From assembly GCA_050954505.1 (NCBI GenBank), contig JBPBPY010000431.1:1-15399 (forward strand): a stretch of DNA of 15,399 nt. Direction: 5' to 3'. This document shows, in pieces, positions 14,228 to 15,399 of this stretch (the first letter of the stretch is position 1; each line of letters begins with the position of its first letter). A program made the position numbers and the translations under genes. Below the pieces are notes generated by a model. It was not told the origin of the DNA, searched no databases, and worked only from the letters and a program-made list of their open reading frames with translations. Source of the stretch: JAQGMO01 sp050954505 (GTDB taxonomy: Bacteria; Pseudomonadota; Gammaproteobacteria; Burkholderiales; Burkholderiaceae_D).

Positions 14228-15214
14228 TCAGGCCATATCGACAATGCGGGTATCCGCAATTGACGAGGCAAACCCGGCACCGAATACAGTCGCCGGCGTT
14301 TGAAAGCCTGGTTTGACTTGACCTGCCACCAGCAGACGTAATGCTTCGACAGCAGCCATTGGTGTGTATGAATAACCATTGACGGTATCCATGCGTGCGC
14401 GTGCCAATTTGCCGTCCACTCCGACGACTTCGGCCACCACACTGGCCCGGTTGGCAATGCGTTCCTCGAGCGAAGGACCTTCAACCATCGCAGCAACACC
14501 CGGGGGCAGGACGTTCTCTTTCATGTTTACAAACATGGATATGTTTGGGATGCCCGTTGATTTCCAGGCAGTGATCAAATCGCCAAACGACAGCGGCACG
14601 CTGTCGACGGGGCCAGCGCCGAAGTCGAAGCGCTCCGGCGCCGCGTCCGGTTTTGCCACGATCACGCCATTGGCGCGCACCAGCAAGCCAACGCCAAGAA
14701 TTTCGCCGACGCTTGTGGCAGATCCACGTGACATTGAATTGGCAACTTGCAATGCGATGCGCAGGCTCTGCGGCTGGTCAACTTTTGCTGCAACATAAAG
14801 AGCCAGGCAATCACTCGGCACCACGTCCCAGCCGACACCTGGAAGCAGCATGACGCCAGCTTCGGCGGCGCGCCCTGAGAGTGAGTCGGCAAGTGCGTAC
14901 ACTTTGTATTCCGCCGTAATGTCCAAATAATGAACGCCGCTGGCAATGCAGGCCTCCATCAGCACGCGCGCGGTGCTGGCGAACGGGCCGGCGCAGTTCA
15001 GGACGGCCGTCACGCCTGCCAGGCCAGCCTGAAGCGCAAGGGGATCGTCAAGCGAAAACACGCGAAATGGCACGTCCAGCTCTTTGGCCAGTTCTGCAAC
15101 CTGGCCGGCGTTGCGGCCGGCGATTTCGAATGACAGCTTCGTGTCGCGGGCCCGCAGGCAAGCGAGCTCGCCTGTGTAGCCGGTAGCGCCATAGATCAGG
15201 ATGGTGGAAGTCAT
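14228..15214 (-). CDS. Saccharopine dehydrogenase-like NAD(P)-binding oxidoreductase (trans-acting enoyl reductase type)
   Basis: This is a 328-residue protein with an N-terminal NAD(P)-binding Rossmann domain: GATGYTG at 9-15, an AGRN segment after beta-2 suggesting NADP preference, and VLNCAGPFASTARVLMEACI. HYLDITAEYK and LLPGVGWDVVPSD follow, both typical of the Sacchrp_dh_NADP/trans-acting enoyl reductase-like family. The C-terminal half is longer and variable. The start at 15214 places the Rossmann strand immediately at the N-terminus and has AGAAAG upstream; the longer frame to 15256 adds residues without homology. The exact reaction is unknown; such proteins often occur beside SDRs. 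Its 5' neighbour is a broken SDR. Confidence 0.82.
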   Translation of the reverse strand: MTSTILIYGATGYTGELACLRARDTKLSFEIAGRNAGQVAELAKELDVPFRVFSLDDPLALQAGLAGVTAVLNCAGPFASTARVLMEACIASGVHYLDITAEYKVYALADSLSGRAAEAGVMLLPGVGWDVVPSDCLALYVAAKVDQPQSLRIALQVANSMSRGSATSVGEILGVGLLVRANGVIVAKPDAAPERFDFGAGPVDSVPLSFGDLITAWKSTGIPNISMFVNMKENVLPPGVAAMVEGPSLEERIANRASVVAEVVGVDGKLARARMDTVNGYSYTPMAAVEALRLLVAGQVKPGFQTPATVFGAGFASSIADTRIVDMA

Positions 15215-15224
15215 GGGATGCTTT

Positions 15225-15399
15225 CTAGAAAAAAGGATGGCTGCATCTGCAGTCAATTGTGAAATTACAAGTCAGTACGTTGTGGTGGGCCGTGGTATTC
15301 CATGTCGTGGCCAGCGCTTCGATGACGGCGTTCTTGAAGGCGCCGAAGCTGTCGGCGTTTCCTACATCGAGAGGCAGTGCCACAGCTTTACCGCCGGAA
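15225..15399 (-). pseudogene. SDR fragment running off the window edge
   Basis: The minus-strand frame from the window end reads SGGKAVALPLDVGNADSF, then GAFKNAVIEALATTW. This is the stretch between the second and fourth strands of an SDR Rossmann domain. After ALATTW the expected FD-LVNNAG motif is missing, and the frame runs through unrelated residues to a TAG at 15225-15227. The gene therefore appears to be truncated at its 3' side near 15295. Its N-terminus lies outside the window. It is a different SDR subclass from the fragment at 11509-11960. Confidence 0.6.

Noticed and set aside
11509..15399. The SDR back half at 11509-11960 (+) and the SDR front part at 15225-15399 (-) could be two halves of one gene split by an inversion of the segment between them.
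   Set aside because: Orientation and breakpoints fit geometrically, but the front fragment (ALPLDV, EALATTW) looks like a different SDR subclass from the back fragment (GVWACMKHQ, IVNCSSLGG). The genes between are also coherent. A direct comparison with full-length SDRs would settle it.
1..15399. CRISPR arrays, tRNA/rRNA genes, complete insertion sequences or phage genes.
   Set aside because: No regularly spaced repeats, tRNA-like or rRNA-like sequence, transposase or integrase domains were seen on reading both strands.

Overview
This 15.4 kb window looks like an accessory region of a betaproteobacterial chromosome. The moderately high GC, the abundance of LysR-type regulators (LTTRs) and oxidoreductases, and the style of the proteins suggest Burkholderiales, perhaps Oxalobacteraceae; that placement is inference. 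I see no rRNA, tRNA, CRISPR array, complete insertion sequence or phage gene.

Layout. (1) 1-1725: a SAM-dependent methyltransferase with a long low-complexity N-terminus, then a gene-poor stretch with a strong rho-independent terminator at 1667-1701 and a promoter-like pair about 90 nt upstream, a possible small RNA. (2) 1726-3370, minus strand: two unrelated alpha/beta hydrolases, a YpfH-like esterase followed by a hydrolase with a signal peptide. (3) 3371-4060: a regulator-poor gap and a wrecked LTTR. (4) 4055-7863: an apparently complete aromatic-alcohol module. A BenM/CatM-like LTTR is divergent from an aryl-alcohol dehydrogenase, which is followed by a salicylaldehyde/vanillin/benzaldehyde-type aldehyde dehydrogenase. 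A perfect 19-bp LTTR palindrome lies about 63 bp upstream of the predicted transcription start. (5) 7860-11960: an LTTR fragment and an LTTR interrupted by one in-frame amber codon (both minus strand), divergent from a Tat-leader aldo/keto reductase, an Old Yellow Enzyme homologue with an unusual active-site Phe, and a 5'-truncated SDR. (6) 12085-13908: an extended/atypical SDR divergent from an XRE/MmyB-like regulator. (7) 13909-15399: a gap of unclear origin, a saccharopine-dehydrogenase-like oxidoreductase (minus strand) and a piece of another SDR at the window edge.

How it fits together. The alcohol and aldehyde dehydrogenases would oxidise an aromatic alcohol to its acid in two NAD-dependent steps under the intact LTTR. 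The aldo/keto reductase and OYE homologue form a second redox cassette whose own LTTR is broken and whose third gene, an SDR, has lost its cofactor-binding half. The extended SDR and the MmyB-like regulator form a third regulator/oxidoreductase pair. The repeated theme is small, regulator-linked oxidoreductase cassettes being assembled and decaying: of four LTTR loci only one is intact, and two SDRs are fragments.

I did not find a clearly new multi-gene system. The most notable points are the aldo/keto reductase whose Tat leader precedes a complete in-frame start with its own ribosome-binding site, the Tyr-to-Phe change in the OYE homologue, the LTTR palindrome, the single amber codon in the third LTTR, and the possible small RNA.
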